DNA of 64,000 bases from Poa pratensis (taxonomy: Eukaryota; Streptophyta; Magnoliopsida; Poales; Poaceae), in NCBI GenBank assembly GCA_947311845.1, contig CAMZMU010000041.1:138470687-138534686 (forward strand), written 5' to 3'. Made by a program: the position numbers and the translations under genes. Shown in pieces: positions 12,001 to 23,908 of the stretch; positions within the stretch are counted from its first letter, which is position 1, and every line of letters begins with the position of its first letter. The notes under the pieces are model-generated. The model had not been told where the DNA came from. It made no database searches and worked only from the letters and a program-made list of their open reading frames with translations.

Positions 12001-12729
12001 TGGTTTACACTGTGGTCTAGGGGTACCAGTGGTCATCAGAATGGGAGCATGGTCGGACAGACCCTCAATACGTTCTAGAGCCCGTACCGATACCAATGGG
12101 AACCTATCTTCCCACTCAGTATCCATCAGTACACGGTCTAGTTTCTCGTATGTCGGTTCGGGCAACGAATTAGCCCAAGTGAACTGTCTCCCCACCATTG
12201 TAATTTCTCTTAAGTTCAGGCTGTCAATGACCGCATTGAACAAAAGAGGCCAACGATTGTCAAAACGCCCTCGACTTTTCTCAAACGGATAACGTAGCAA
12301 ATTAAAATCCCCTCCAATGATAAGAGGATGTGGATTATCTTTTGCCAAATTTACCATTTCACAGAGAAAGGAGGACTTACCCGCCTCCTGGGCAGGCCCA
12401 TACACGGCAACAAGACTCCAAATGAAATTGTCGGATTTATTACGGATGTGAATTTTGATATGAAAATCACCATCTGTAACATCCAATACTTCCATGGATT
12501 CAGTCCTGATGCCTAGTAAAATGCCTCCTGAGCGGCCATGAGGGGGACGTGAGAACCACTCAAACTCTATTCCACCAGACAGGCGGTTCAATAGAGATTG
12601 CGAGAACTCGCGTCTCCCTGTCTCAGAAATGGCTAAGAAATCCAAATTATGGTCCCGAATACAACCAGCAAAGTGCAAATGTTTAGCCAAGTCACCAAGA
12701 CCTCTGCTATTTGCAAACATGCCATTCAT
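9047..12729 (-). pseudogene. LINE-A ORF2 (endonuclease/RT), degenerate
   Basis: ORF2 encodes the enzyme for target-primed reverse transcription. From the ATG at 12729 the APE-type endonuclease is readable to about 11540, including ISETGRREF, PHGRSGG, GGDFNLLR and the catalytic GLSDHAPIL. The reverse transcriptase follows with SAPGPDGFPAEFYQNFW, FRPICLLNVSFKIFTK, QTAFMQGRNILDG and LQYADDTILF (YADD catalytic box, about 10660). The zinc-binding domain ends it (about 9560-9300: CVFCQHDETITHLFFHC). At least four frameshifts break the frame, near 11500, 11000-10700, 10220 and 10000. The domain order is complete, so no large deletion occurred. Confidence 0.93.
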
Positions 12730-15700
12730 TGGGAAACCGTGGGGGATTTGGATAACTTGTTCCGTTTCCGGGACTTGTTGGAGGACGATTTAGATTTTCG
12801 ACTAGAGGCTTTCAACTCATACAATGAGCTCAGTCCATCGTCATCCAAACCACCATCCAACACTTCACCAATGAGATGAGAAAAAAGCTGACCATTGATG
12901 TGGCAATCGCTTCTTCTTCATCCATATAGGTGGCTGTCAACCCAGTCGAGACTTTAGGAATAACCGTGCACCGGTCAAATTCCATATGTCTCAAGACATT
13001 AGTTGAAACATGAATTTGATTTTTACTACTACCAAGGTTAACTCCTACACTACTAAGCTTTGAATGAATTGACTGTGGAGAAAAAGAAAGAAAAGATTTC
13101 GACGACTTGTCCATACCAGAATAGTCCAGGTTTTGCATCGCTTTGCGACGCATGGCCTTCGTCATGGAGTCCTCGTCAGTCACTGAGGCCCCATCTACGT
13201 CCACCCCAAACCTCCCGCTGCGGCGAGCCGGAGGAGTGGACGGCGAGATGACGCCTCCCAAGAATGGTGAAGTAGACGTGGAGCAATGGCGGGGGTCGGC
13301 ATGGTCGAGGTAGCAGCCAACCCCACCATCAACGCAGCACCAAGAGACGCGTCGTGGAGTGGGTGAGTCCGTGTCGGAGTCGAGAACACACCCACCTCGG
13401 CAGCTTCATGGGCCAATCCATCCTAGGGAGGCTGTGGCGAGGTAGAAGCCACCCTGGAGATCGGCCCTGCACTGCTGCCCTGGCTCGAGTACAGGTCCAG
13501 CTTCCCCGCCAGTTGGTGTGGCGCCGCGTCAGGAGCAGGCGGCGAGGACGCCGTGGCACCACCAGCGTCGCTGCTGGTTCCGCACCATCCGCCGGCCTCC
13601 CAGGCGAGAGAGGCCCGAGATCAGCTCGGCCCAGCTCAGGAGCTGCGGCAGCCAGCTCAAGGCCGCAGCAAGGAGCTCCTCGGCCCAGCACAGCATCGGC
13701 CTCTGCTGTAGGTGGGCTGCTGCTGGCCAACGAGTGGCCTTTTTGGCCTGCCACAGCACCGAACCCTGCAGCCGTGCTCGCCTCACTAGCAGGAGGTAGC
13801 AGACCAACCCCTGCCGACACTTGCACTGGCGCCATCTCCAGGATAGGGCGCAGCAAGGTCGGCGAAGTGCGGCGGATCATCTCCACAGTGTCTCGTCCTC
13901 TTGGAGTGCTAGGGCTTGAGTTATACGGAGTAATCGCTGTCAAAGTCCTTACTTGAGCCCCGGGAGTCGTGGACTTGTTGGCTGTAGAGGTCCCCGAAGA
14001 CGAATTGCCGTCCACTTCCATGTTGCAGGTGGGGGTACTATGCATGCCATCCTATCCCAAAGAGTCGACCAAGTCATGCTCGTTACCTTCATCCTCATCA
14101 GTGTCATCACCCTTTCTTCGCCAAAAAAAGGGGACGAAGTTGGGGTCCGGTACAAACTGCGCAGACTCACGGCTGAAGTAAAACCCGTACTGTTTGAGCT
14201 TCACCACACACGAAGCCCCAACATATGGACCATCATCACCCATACGCTTTTCGAGAACTGACGAGTCCAACATCCCCACCAAAATGCGAACAATACCACG
14301 ACTCCGGTAAGTGACAAGATCAACGTCCAGTGTAGTCCCTATGAGAGTCCCGACAGCCCAAAAGCCAAGGAAGTGCCTTAGAGCATACGACACTCCTTGG
14401 ACATGTACCCAGACCTTCTCAAGCACTTTGATCGGGGCTACCTCCTCTTGCGCCTTCCAAACAGAGATAGTGGCCTGTGAGTTAAAAGATGGAATATTAA
14501 GCTGAAAACCGTCTAGCCTGTTGAGATCCTCAGCAGACGGGAACCCAATGAGGAAGGCGCTATCACCGTGGGGCAAAGCCTCCCACGTCCACTGCGAGGA
14601 GTGACACATCATGTCCATCACACTCTGAATAGCCGCAGCAGGGACCGGGTCACCCACAATCATAACCAGCGCTGTAGGTGAGCAAGTCGGAATCAGGTGG
14701 GGCTTGAAAACACTGTCCGGAAACTGCACAAACATTGTCTCATCTATGCCATAGCATGTGGTGAAAGCAGTGGGCTTTGGAAGCCTCAATGTAGGGCATC
14801 GAAAAGTGGGATGAGCTGCACTGTTACAAACTAAACAGTAATGCTTTATCGGACAGGCTTTTGTTGCATGAGAATCAGCTGAACACTTAAAACACTTAGT
14901 GGATTTTTTTTTGCTTTGCTCTTACCCCCTGCCCTGCCTCTGGCTGCTGCAACACCGCTGCATCCACTGTGTTCGCCGCTGCCAGACCCGGATCCACCAT
15001 GGCCGGATTAGCCACACCCGGGATAGGCGGCGGCATAGCACCAGACTGTCCCTGAGCACCCCCCAAAGGAGGAACAAACGCCTGGTTTAGCTGAAACGGT
15101 GGCTGCTGGTAAGGTGGCTGCGTCATCATCGGTGGCCGCATCAACGGCTGCACTCCCAGCGTCGGCTGAGGCAGCAAATTGCCTTGTTGGTTAGTCTTGT
15201 TCTTCTTCCGTTTAACCCGAGGGGCAGCCTGACTCACAGCCCCCACAGCCTGCTAGACCTGTGGCTGGTACGACTACTGGACCTGCGGCTGGTACGTCGG
15301 GTACCCGGGGTTCATAAACGGCGCCATTGGCGGGGGTTGGAACGAAGCTTGCTGCTACACCTACGGCATGTACGCCGGAGGACCGCATTGCATGGACTGC
15401 CTCTGGAGTGGCTGGTACGGAGGCATAGAGCTCGACCCCGCTGATGTCCCTCCGAGGAAGAAGCTTGCCGGGAGCGGCTGCCCCATACCAGAGCTCCCCA
15501 TGGAGGTTGCGGGAAGCTGCGGCCTGGGCTGAGTCCCCACCGGCTGCTGCGGTTGCGGCGCTCCCATCCTGGGGGCTTGGCCTTGGGGAGGCCTCTGTGG
15601 AGCCGTCCCACTCATCGCCGGCGACGGGGCGACCACGGAGGCGAACGAGGGGCTCCCCGGGGGAGGCGGCACAGGCGTGGACGAAGGACGCGGAACGCCG

Positions 15701-16647
15701 GCAGAAGAAGCGGCCGTGGACGAGGTCACGGTGTCCCAGCGAGGTCGGAGAGGAGCTTGTGGCGGCGGCGGACTGCGAGGAGCTTGTGGCGGCGGCGAAG
15801 GTGTCGAAGATGAAGCGAGGGTTTGCGATTTCGTGTAGTCGGGAAGCCAAAGGGCACTGTATCGGCGGCGTAGATGCGCCCACGCGTCTGGACGGCCAGG
15901 ATCGGCTGCCTGGCGCGGGGGCCCACCCAGCATGGGGCCCGAATTTTGAATTTGGGCTGCCGCCGTCAGGGGCGGGGATGACGGAACGGCTCCGGTAGCC
16001 GCAGCCACGCCCACCGCGACGGAGTTCCTCGCCGTCGAGGTCATCGACCGCATCCTGTTCACCTCCACTGCCTTGTCGATGAAGGCCCCGAGGATCGGTG
16101 GCAGCGTGATGCGCTTCGGGGGAAGCGGACCGCGCCACGCGCCCATCTTCGGCGGCGGCCTGGAGATGCGCATCCCCGTCGGCGAGGACGATGGAACGCG
16201 GCGGCGCGGCAACTCCACCTTCCTCGGCTCCCTGCACACAACCGAAACATCAGAAAGCTCACCTGCGGGCTTGTGCGATCCTTCCTCCCAAAAGCGACTC
16301 TCCGGCGTCGGGAATCCGGCGTCAGTCCAAAACTCTTGGACGAGCTCCGCCTCGGATCGCCTCCCTCCACGCGGCGGCGCGATCTCCTCGAACGATTCCA
16401 TGGCCAGCCGTACTGAGACATGATCTTCCTCGAGGCCGTCGAGGCCGGACGGGGCGGCGGTCAGGTCCCCGAGGCACGCGAACCTTGATCCCGAGCACTC
16501 TGAGTCCCACGCCGGAGGCGCGAGGGTGCGCCGGCGATGTCCGCAGCCCCTGGCAGCTGGCGGCGCGTCCGCGGTGTCGACCCAGAACCGGCCGGCCGGG
16601 CGGGCGCCATGAGCACCAGGCGGATCGCCAGGATCGTTACTCGCCAT
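12726..16647 (-). pseudogene. LINE-A ORF1, degenerate
   Basis: ORF1 is the RNA-binding chaperone of plant LINEs. From the ATG at 16647 it reads MASNDPGDPP and reaches GRFWVDTADAP, a motif shared with LINE-C and LINE-D. A long Pro/Ala/Gln-rich stretch follows, with in-frame stops near 15361 and in the next 120 bp. A shift in a nine-A run (T run 14904-14912) separates it from two zinc knuckles, CFKCSADSHATKAC and CLVCNSAAHPTFRC (each C-x2-C-x4-H-x4-C). Then comes a DUF4283-like segment (about 14750-14150: SQWTWEALPHGDSAFLIGFP and VWVHVQGVSYALRHFLGFWA), a stop at 14052, and a poorly conserved tail. The ORF1 stop TGA (12728-12726) overlaps the ORF2 ATG as ATGA. Confidence 0.85.
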
Positions 16648-16701
16648 CCGTGAGTTGGATGCATTATGTACAGAGTTCACCAATTTTACAAATTTGCCAA
16701 T

Positions 16702-17127
16702 GAGTAAATGGCACTGGCGGTCACACAACTCGTCGCTATGTGCACTTAAGTCACACAACTGGAAAACGGGATTTTTTGGTCACACAACTGGATTTTTGGT
16801 GCACACAGGTCACAAACCCCACATGTCAGTCCGTTTTCCGTTGCAGGAGTGCTGACGTGGACACGTAATTTTGCAGAAAACCCCTGTATTTTGGGATATT
16901 TCGCAAAAAACCCAAATTTGGGTCCAATTACATGGAGTTTTCTGCAAAATGTCCAAAAATACAGAGTTTTTTTTGCAAAATTACCAACGGAAAACGGACT
17001 GACATGTGGGGTTTGTGACCTGCGTGCACCAAAAGTCCAGTTGTGTGACCAAAAAATCTCGTTTTCCAGTTGTGTGACTTAAGTGCACATAGCGGACGAG
17101 TTGTGTGACTGCCAGTGCCATTTACTC
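16702..17127. mobile_element. Mutator-type MITE (426 bp, palindromic)
   Basis: The element begins GAGTAAATGGCACTGGC and ends in its reverse complement. The arms are almost perfect inverted repeats for about 145 bp and then continue with indels, so the element could fold into one long hairpin. An exact 9-bp duplication TTTGCCAAT flanks it (16693-16701 and 17128-17136), the Mutator target length. There is no coding capacity. Arms of this kind can give small RNAs. Confidence 0.9.
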
Positions 17128-17136
17128 TTTGCCAAT

Positions 17137-18071
17137 ACCATTTCCACACCATCTCCAAGTTAGCAAATTTTAACCTTTGTGATTTACACATGTATGTAAT
17201 TAGGAAGTCGAAATAATGGTCTTGAAACTTAAATATCAATGAAGTCCAGAAGTCTAAGTTCTAAGATGCTCCAGATATTATCAGTCTGGCCGAGCATACC
17301 TTTCATAAATCAACTCCATGTACAACTCAAATGTGTAGACAAACCTATTTGAAGCGGTGGCATCCCTAATGCTAAACAGCGTCCTCCTGCTCCACTATCC
17401 AAAATCCTCATACCCATGCATTCAGCTGCCAATCAAGCTTCTGAGGTGGGAAAATACCGAACCTGCGTTTAAGCACACTGAACACTATCTATTAATCCTT
17501 GGGATTGATGGACATAAATGGGCGATGATAGTATCTTCTGATAGTGTCGTAATCTCAACCATATCGTACATAGCATCTTGTTAATTTAATAGTACAAGTT
17601 TGTGCCATGATTTTTTTTTTTTTTGCAATAATAGATTAGAGCAAATGCAGTTAATGACCTGCAATGAAGAAAAGTAACCTTGAAGCATTATTCGGATATG
17701 ACAAATCTATTCAATAGGAGAAATTTTGGGGAGCCAACTGGTTCAGATTTGTAAAAGAAAAAGATTGGGACGAATCCTCCTTGTGAGAGCGTGAAACTAA
17801 AGGGGTTTTGTTGTGTGTAACTTGTGCTAGTTCAGGTCTTAACATAAACTGAAGGTAAACATTTTTTTCAGGATTTTAAGCATATTGTCAGCCCGTCGTC
17901 AGCACTGCCGCTGTGAAGACACGATACGTACAAGCTAAAAGGTTCATACCCGGACATTGTCGGGATTTCTATCGCTCCTATAAGAATCCTACCATATATT
18001 CGTTTTTAACTGTACTTGAGTTCAGCTGTACGAAAATCTAACATCGTTTTGTATCCAAAGGAAAAAAAAGT
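17137..18071. other. Helitron 1 body, no gene recognised
   Basis: This is mostly AT-rich and resembles intron sequence of a captured gene. No domain was identified. Confidence 0.35.
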
Positions 18072-18277
18072 TGGGACGAATTACCTGAATCGTGCCTGTC
18101 GTCGAGCTACTGAGGCAGCCTTATCGGCATACCTTGCCTTTTTGGTATCAAAATCTACCTGACTGAAACGGCCAAGATCATTTTCTAGAATACAAAGCGC
18201 CCAAGATCTGAACTGAGCAGTGTTGTTCCTTTCTCTAATTCTGAAGTTTCAGACAGATTGCGGCGTAGATATAGAAC
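18072..18277 (-). pseudogene. Candidate captured exon(s) in Helitron 1
   Basis: On the minus strand a pyrimidine-rich tract ending in CAG (acceptor at 18278) precedes a region that reads like protein, but in two frames: ICLKLQ, then RERNNTAQFRSWALCILEN and KKARYADKAASVARRQARF. A frameshift near 18240 separates them. The family was not recognised. Helitrons commonly carry such gene fragments, and the splice-like acceptor suggests genomic DNA was captured and not cDNA. Confidence 0.35.
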
Positions 18278-18844
18278 CTGAAAAAGAAAGCAACACAACA
18301 GATTTACGTCAGATAAGGACGTACAGTCAGTGCTAGATTCAATAGATGAACGATTCAGATCAATCAAACAAATAGCAGCAAAGGTTCTTCCTGGTAGGAT
18401 ATTGGCAAAATCATATTATATATGAACTGAAGTTGAAATTATATCAACTGATGCTGCTGTCAATCGAAGCCACATCGATCAAGTTGCAAACACCGAACCA
18501 GTGGACACTCAGATGGCGAGTCAAACATAGGCGACCATAGCAATGGCGGTGGCTGGTCTGTCATCGAGCAGGATGAGGCGACGTTCCGTTGCAGGGAAGG
18601 GACGGCCGGAGGCGGCCGGGCGCCCGGTCGCTGGCTTGCGGGAGGGCAGGCGGGCCTGCTCTGACGGGGTAGCAGGGGACGGGGTTGCCGCCGTGGTCGC
18701 TTAATTGACGGTGGCTTAATTAGCGATTTAATGTTTCCAAAAAAAATGTAGCGAGACTGGGATTAGCGTCGGACTGACCATTGGTTAGATATGAACCATT
18801 GGATCTAGTGATTAAACGGCCAGGATCTTTTGAATCACCCTTGT

Positions 18845-18869
18845 CTCTCCCTTTTTATATTAATGGTGA
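18845..18869 (-). other. Helitron 1 5' terminus
   Basis: On the minus strand the element begins TCACCATTAATATAAAAAGG directly after a host A (18870), paralleling the Helitron 2 start at 38117. Confidence 0.7.
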
Positions 18870-19564
18870 TTAGTGGTGATGATGATGTACGGTTAATTAG
18901 CTCTCTGGTTTACTTGCCTTTGTCTTCGTGGTGATAATAGAAAAATGCGTGTGTCGTGCTAGAGATTACATGGCTCAGGAACGAAAGGAACGACAAGTGT
19001 ACTCCGTACTAGCAACATTTCAAAGAAAAACGTACTAGCAATAATGCAACAGCTTAGCGCTACCGAAGCGAGTGGTGAGAAGTAGGCTGATCTATTGATA
19101 TACATATTTCTAACACGTGGAAAACCAAGAGAAGCTTCGCATTTTCTTATCTTCTTCCGAGCACGACAAGAGGGATAAGTACAACTTCGAAACCTGGGCA
19201 AGGGCCGGGTAACAGGGATGGTAGGTCGTCCCGTGACTGTAGGTTAGGTTGCATAATCTCTAGGTAATGCGAGGTTATTGTGGTTGGTTCGGGGCACATA
19301 TGTCGTGTCCCCGTTTACCGTTATTGAACATAGACACATTGCGACTAAGGGTGTCAAGCGGCGTCCCGCTTAGGCCCGTCAAAGCCATACGTAGCACAAA
19401 CTGAGCAAATCAACATCAATATTCTAAAGCTAACCAAAAAAAATTAAGTGCGAAGCAGGCCGGATCTGGCGCCGCTACGAAACCTGAATTGCGACGATCA
19501 TAAGCATAATACGTACAAAACAACTTGGTTAGAAACTTATAATATGGCGCCATAGCTAGCTCAT
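18870..19564. other. Intergenic DNA between Helitron 1 and the hAT element
   Basis: No gene was found. A stretch at 19347 (TAAGGGTGTCAAGCGG) superficially resembles a hAT end, but no partner fits it. Confidence 0.4.
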
Positions 19565-19572
19565 GTCATAAC

Positions 19573-20628
19573 TCTGGGTAGGTGGGACCGTTGGCGGGAT
19601 ACGTGGGCTTCGTGGGAGGCCACGAAATATTTCAGATTTATTCCACTGTATTACCGTATATTGATTTCAAAGCAGTGTACATGTATGTATATTGCTCCAG
19701 ACAATACGAAAACGGACTGCAATGTACATGTACGTATATTATTCCAGACTTCACTGGATACTGCAGGACAATGCATAGAAGAGAGTCTCAAATCGCTTCA
19801 AAACAATAACAATACATTGAACAGAGTCTCAAATCACTTCATACTGCAGTGTACTGCTTCACTGGATCAGAGAGTCCTTGCTCAGAATACAGTGTACATG
19901 AACCTTGCATACTGCAGTGTACTGCTTCACTGCTTCAAAACAGGGTAGCGACTACAAGTTTTTGTTTCAGAACACATGTTCCTTGCTCGGACAGTGTACA
20001 TCAGCTTCAATATTGCTTCATTGGATCGAAGAATCCTTGCTCAGACAATGTACATCAGCTTGAGAGAATTCTTGCATACTGAAGTGCACATCAACATCAC
20101 TATCAGTGTAAAAGATAAAAGCTATGTCAGAAGAAATCCAACTCAAATAAGAGTACTACTCTAGCAGTCTAGCTACACAATATTAGGTACAACTGAAAGG
20201 GGCATCTGTCAATATCAGGGAAATCGAATTTGTGTAACAATGGTGCAAGAGAATTCCACAAACATCACTTATCAGAATTACAAAATAGCAGGGGATGAAC
20301 ATATCTCATGTGGATAACATGACCATAATGTCAAGCTAAATCCAAAAGTAACTATGAAGTTGAAAAATCATTTTCAGTTACATTTGTATCAAGCAAGCAA
20401 ACAAGCCAATTGTGTAGACCATATATGAACAGGCAGCATCGAAAGCTAGCATGTCAACAGAAGGTAACTAGAAAGCTAGCATTTTCAGACCAATACACAT
20501 GCTTACTGGACTTGATATGAAGGTAACTAGAAAGCAAGCATGTATATGAAGGTAGCTAGAGTAGCCAACAGACACAAAAAATTCGAAGTTACCTGTAGAG
20601 ATGCAAGGAAGCTCCATTAATTGTTTTC
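19573..20628. other. hAT 3' non-coding region with short local repeats
   Basis: There are no coding motifs. Between about 19670 and 20090 the words CTGCAGTGTACTGCTTCACTG, TTGCTCAGA and GTGTACAT recur in varied order, a degenerate local repeat array of the kind found as subterminal transposase-binding regions. A second run of related words (GAAAGCTAGCAT, GGTAACTAG) lies at 20440-20550. Confidence 0.5.
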
Positions 20629-23204
20629 CTACTCATCATCTGAATCATCTGAAAGAGTAAGAGAAAAATTTCTCAGTCACAAGATAAATTAGAAGATAAA
20701 GGAGAACTTGAATAAAGAAAACATTACATACTGGCTAACTTAAGCCAGTCCTGGAGACATATCAAGACTTCCACGGTGGAGGGCATGAGGCTGCTCCTGT
20801 AGTCGCTGACGACGCGTCCTCCGGTGCTGAAAGCTGACTCGAAAGGTACGGTTGACGTTGGGATGGCCAAAATGTCACGGGCCATTTTAGAGAGCACAGG
20901 ATATTTTGAAACATTTGTTTTCCACCATTGTAGAATATCCACCTCCTCCTTTCGAGGGAGCAACTCCTCCTTCAAGTACCGATCTAGTTCATTGCTTGAC
21001 TGTCTTCTTTTCGACATCATGTATCGATCAAACTCCGCAAGTGGGTCAGCTCCATCCTCAACTCCATTATTAGTAGCATTTTCTATCTGTGGCTCAACTG
21101 AAAGCTCTTCACTGTATTCATTGAAGAGATTTTGCATTATTTTCTTCATTTTTCCCATCCAACTTCCCACCTCCACTTAATTTACGAAGTCAGTCAGTAG
21201 GAATTCCAAGAGGTCATACTTGAATCTCGGATCAAATATGACTGGAATACAAGCAGACATGTATGACTATTTCCAATACTGATTGAACTTCACTTGCATT
21301 TGCTTCAACATACGTGCAATGGTGACGTCCTAGGCTGAATTCAAGATTTTCTTGTCATAACTTGCTTCTTCTTTATTTAACATCTTCTTGATAATCCAAA
21401 GTTGATGGAAGTAAAGATGGGAAGTTGGATAATGTGAACCAGAGAGAGTTGTTGTTGCGGTGTAGAAAACCTTCAACAACTTGCATAGAGCCTCAGCCAT
21501 TTTCCATTCAGCTGGTGGAGGAGCATAGGGGAAGTCCTTGTCTTGCCTCTCCATAGAATAGAAGGCACTTCTAAGTGGCTATGCAGCCTCAAGCATGAGA
21601 TAAGTTGAGTTCCAAAGAGTAGTGACATCAGCACACAACTGTCTGTATCTAGAACACAATCCTACTCGTATAGCTGTGTCCCGAAATTTCTCAAGTCTTG
21701 CTTATGAACTTTTGACAAATTTGACACTCTCTCGAATGTTATTGACAACATTTTAGATCTCTCGTAATCCTTCTTGAACAATTAAATTGAAAACATGTGT
21801 TGCACATCGAAAATGAAGCAATTTCCCTTTTGCAAGAAGAAAACATATGTCCTTCAGATTGTCCCTCAATAGGTTAACCATGGCAGTATTGACGGAAGCA
21901 TTGTCCAAAGTGAAACTAAAAAGCTTATCCTCTAGGTTCCATTCCTGAATGCTTTCTAGTATTACATTGAACATGTTCAATTTATTGTGAGGCGTTTCCA
22001 TCATGCTAAATGCTATAATCCTCTTGTGAAGCACCCAATTAGGAGATATGAAATGACATGTTAGGAAAAGATACCCTAGCTTTTGATTAGAAGTCCACAT
22101 ATCGCCCGTGAGAGATATCCGAGAGTCACACTCTTTGAAATATTTTCATTTCAGCTCTATGTTTTTTGAAAGCAATGACACAATCTTCTTTAATTGTTGT
22201 CCTACTGATTTTTCCAAACCATGGATTCAAAGATGCGGTGAATTCTCTAAAGGGCGCATACTCCACAAATGTAAAAGGCAGTTCATTGACAACTATGAGT
22301 TTTACCGGCTTTCTTCTTGCTAGTTTCAGATCAAATTTCCAGTTCGGATCAATACCCTCGGGAGGACCCATTTTATCTACCATTTCTTTCATCGCCTTCT
22401 TTGATTCGCATTCCTTTAAATGCCAACCAATGTGGCTGCTCCCTGAATCTCTCGAAGCTGGAAAGACTTCCCGGCAATGAATGCAACGACCTTTCACAAG
22501 TATTGTTCCTTGATAAATTGGATCAACCTCCTCCCATATGCATGATGTTAGCTTACGGGGTCTGCGTGCCCGGCCTACATGCATGGAAAAGAAGTTTAGT
22601 TAGCTGGTCAAGAGTAAGAAGTAGATGAATAAACAAGGAATACATGGTAGCAGATCTGATCTTACCATGGGAACTTCTAGCAGGAGATAGATCATCAAGT
22701 GAGGGAGATATTGGAGGTTGCTGTGGAGGTGAATCATGTGAATGTTGTGCAGGTTGGTGAGGTGAACCTGCCATTTTCGCCCTTTTTGCTGAACTAGGCC
22801 TCACCATCATGGAGCCCCTCTTCTGTGCTGCTATCCTCATGAGCATATTAACTCCTGGCGATGTTGTGACTCGTGGACTTGGAATTGCCCCCTGAAAATT
22901 AAGGTAACTGAAGTATTTCAGTCAAAGCACTACTTGCATAGGCATCTTACCAACTCAATTCTGATGACAGGCAACAAAATGCAGTACGCTTGCAGGAAAA
23001 CTATATAAATGTAGAAGTGAACTGTGTATTTGTCATAATAGAAATAAACATTATCAAGAGTTACCAAATGGTCATAGGATAACAGAACTGTACAAGGTAA
23101 CAGAACTGTATAAGGTAACTATATAAAATGCAGTACGCTTTGTTTACCTTATTCCGGCTCCTTCTGGTGAGGTCCTTGCTGACCTTGATGTCATCGTTGA
23201 TCAC
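20629..23204 (-). pseudogene. hAT transposase (BED zinc finger, hATC), broken
   Basis: This is the minus-strand gene for a hAT transposase of the type known from RICESLEEPER-like proteins. Inferred exons: 23204-23148 (19 codons), 22891-22666, 22574 through the main exon to 20732, and a short last exon 20648-20629 ending DSDDE. Junctions are GT-AG and keep frame. The BED finger is at about 22490-22415 (CIHC, then HIGWHLKEC). Further on are SRISLTGDMWTSN, the catalytic-core FTLDNASVN, FRCATHVFNLIVQEGL, and the dimerisation domain hATC (21000-20740: ELDRYLKEELLPRKEE, ILAIPTSTVPFESAFSTGGR). A frameshift near 22130 and further breaks around 21330-21750 inactivate it. The first exons probably lie beyond the nested copia and LINE-B. 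Confidence 0.8.
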
Positions 23205-23302
23205 CTGACAAGCAGAAATATCACATTATTAGCAAAAGCATTCATGTTTGAATAAAATATTTGTTCTGTTTTGAATAAATGAGCTAGTTTTGATGAGTAT
23301 AC

Positions 23303-23720
23303 TGTTAAATCCCACTTTAGATCATCTAGGCTAGAACAATTACGGTAGTGCTCTTTGGGTGTCGATCTAACACGGTGAGAGAGAGGACATAGAGATGAGA
23401 GAGGAGGAGGGGACAAACCTTCTCCATGGCTCGAGGAGCCCGAGCCAGTGGCCATCGGGGAGGGCGACGGCGTGAGCGTGGGGTGTGTGGTGGCGGCGGT
23501 GCTTCCCGTGAGCACTGCGCTAACCCTAATCGGAAGGGGGTGTCGGTGGGGTGGCTGGCAATGCGATGAACCTCATACTACGTGCCCCGAACCCTCACCT
23601 CTTTATATAACGTAGGTCACAGGGGCCCACCGTCCATAACGGAAACGGCGCCCCCGATCAGGGCGCAATCAAGGGGATCGTGGAGCCGTTGGGCTCACGA
23701 CCAGGAGATCATATCTAACA
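23303..23720 (-). repeat. Copia 3' LTR (left)
   Basis: 418 bp, TG...CA. A TATATAA box (23602-23610, minus strand) lies within it, as in the other LTR. Confidence 0.95.
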
Positions 23721-23731
23721 TTCTCCCCCTT
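23721..23731 (-). other. Copia polypurine tract
   Basis: On the minus strand AAGGGGGAGAA abuts the 3' LTR, the standard plus-strand primer position. Confidence 0.92.
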
Positions 23732-23908
23732 GATCTCAACTTTTACTTTTAACTTTTTTTACCTTTTACTTTACTCGTTTCATCACCGATTAGTACATAG
23801 AGCATGTTTCATCGTCACAGCTCAATTGTCGATAGAATCAGACAGCCACTATATACTTTTCTGTTTTGAAACAAATCCTGTTACTTTTGGGCCTCTGTCA
23901 TCCAGGAA

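Larger units (their letters stand above)
8880..16651 (-). mobile_element. LINE-A, near full-length L1-type LINE
   Basis: An exact 14-bp target duplication GAGTTGGATGCATT flanks the element (8866-8879 and 16652-16665), and a poly(A) tail (poly-T on the plus strand at 8878-8885) marks the 3' end. It contains ORF1 (zinc-knuckle protein) and ORF2 (endonuclease, reverse transcriptase, zf-RVT) in that order on the minus strand. The tail carries GGCTGTGTGCATCTTG, then TTATGCAGAGGCCGG. Both ORFs have several frameshifts or stops, so this is a dead copy. The 5' end lies only four bases before the ORF1 ATG, so a normal 5' UTR is absent or lost. It sits inside Helitron 1. Confidence 0.93.
7824..18869 (-). 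mobile_element. Helitron 1, non-autonomous
   Basis: Read on the minus strand, the element starts TCACCATTAATATAAAAAG at 18869 and ends GATTACTAG at 7824. The 5' TC and 3' CTAG sit between host A and T, as Helitrons insert. A 7-bp-stem hairpin lies just inside the 3' end. Both ends match Helitron 2 closely (5' TCTCCACTAATATAAAAAG; 3' GATTACTAG). No RepHel protein is present. Removing nested LINE-A (8880-16651) and the MITE (16702-17127) leaves about 2.8 kb, which includes what look like captured exons near 18072-18277. Helitrons leave no target duplication, so the termini, hairpin and A/T context are the evidence. Confidence 0.75.

Noticed and set aside
13354..13956. 200-codon plus-strand frame
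   Set aside because: Antisense shadow of the degenerate LINE-A ORF1 C-terminal region.
19345..19380. hAT-like end TAAGGGTGTCAAGCGG as the left border of the hAT element
   Set aside because: No 8-bp duplication fits; the end at 19573 with exact GTCATAAC on both sides does.
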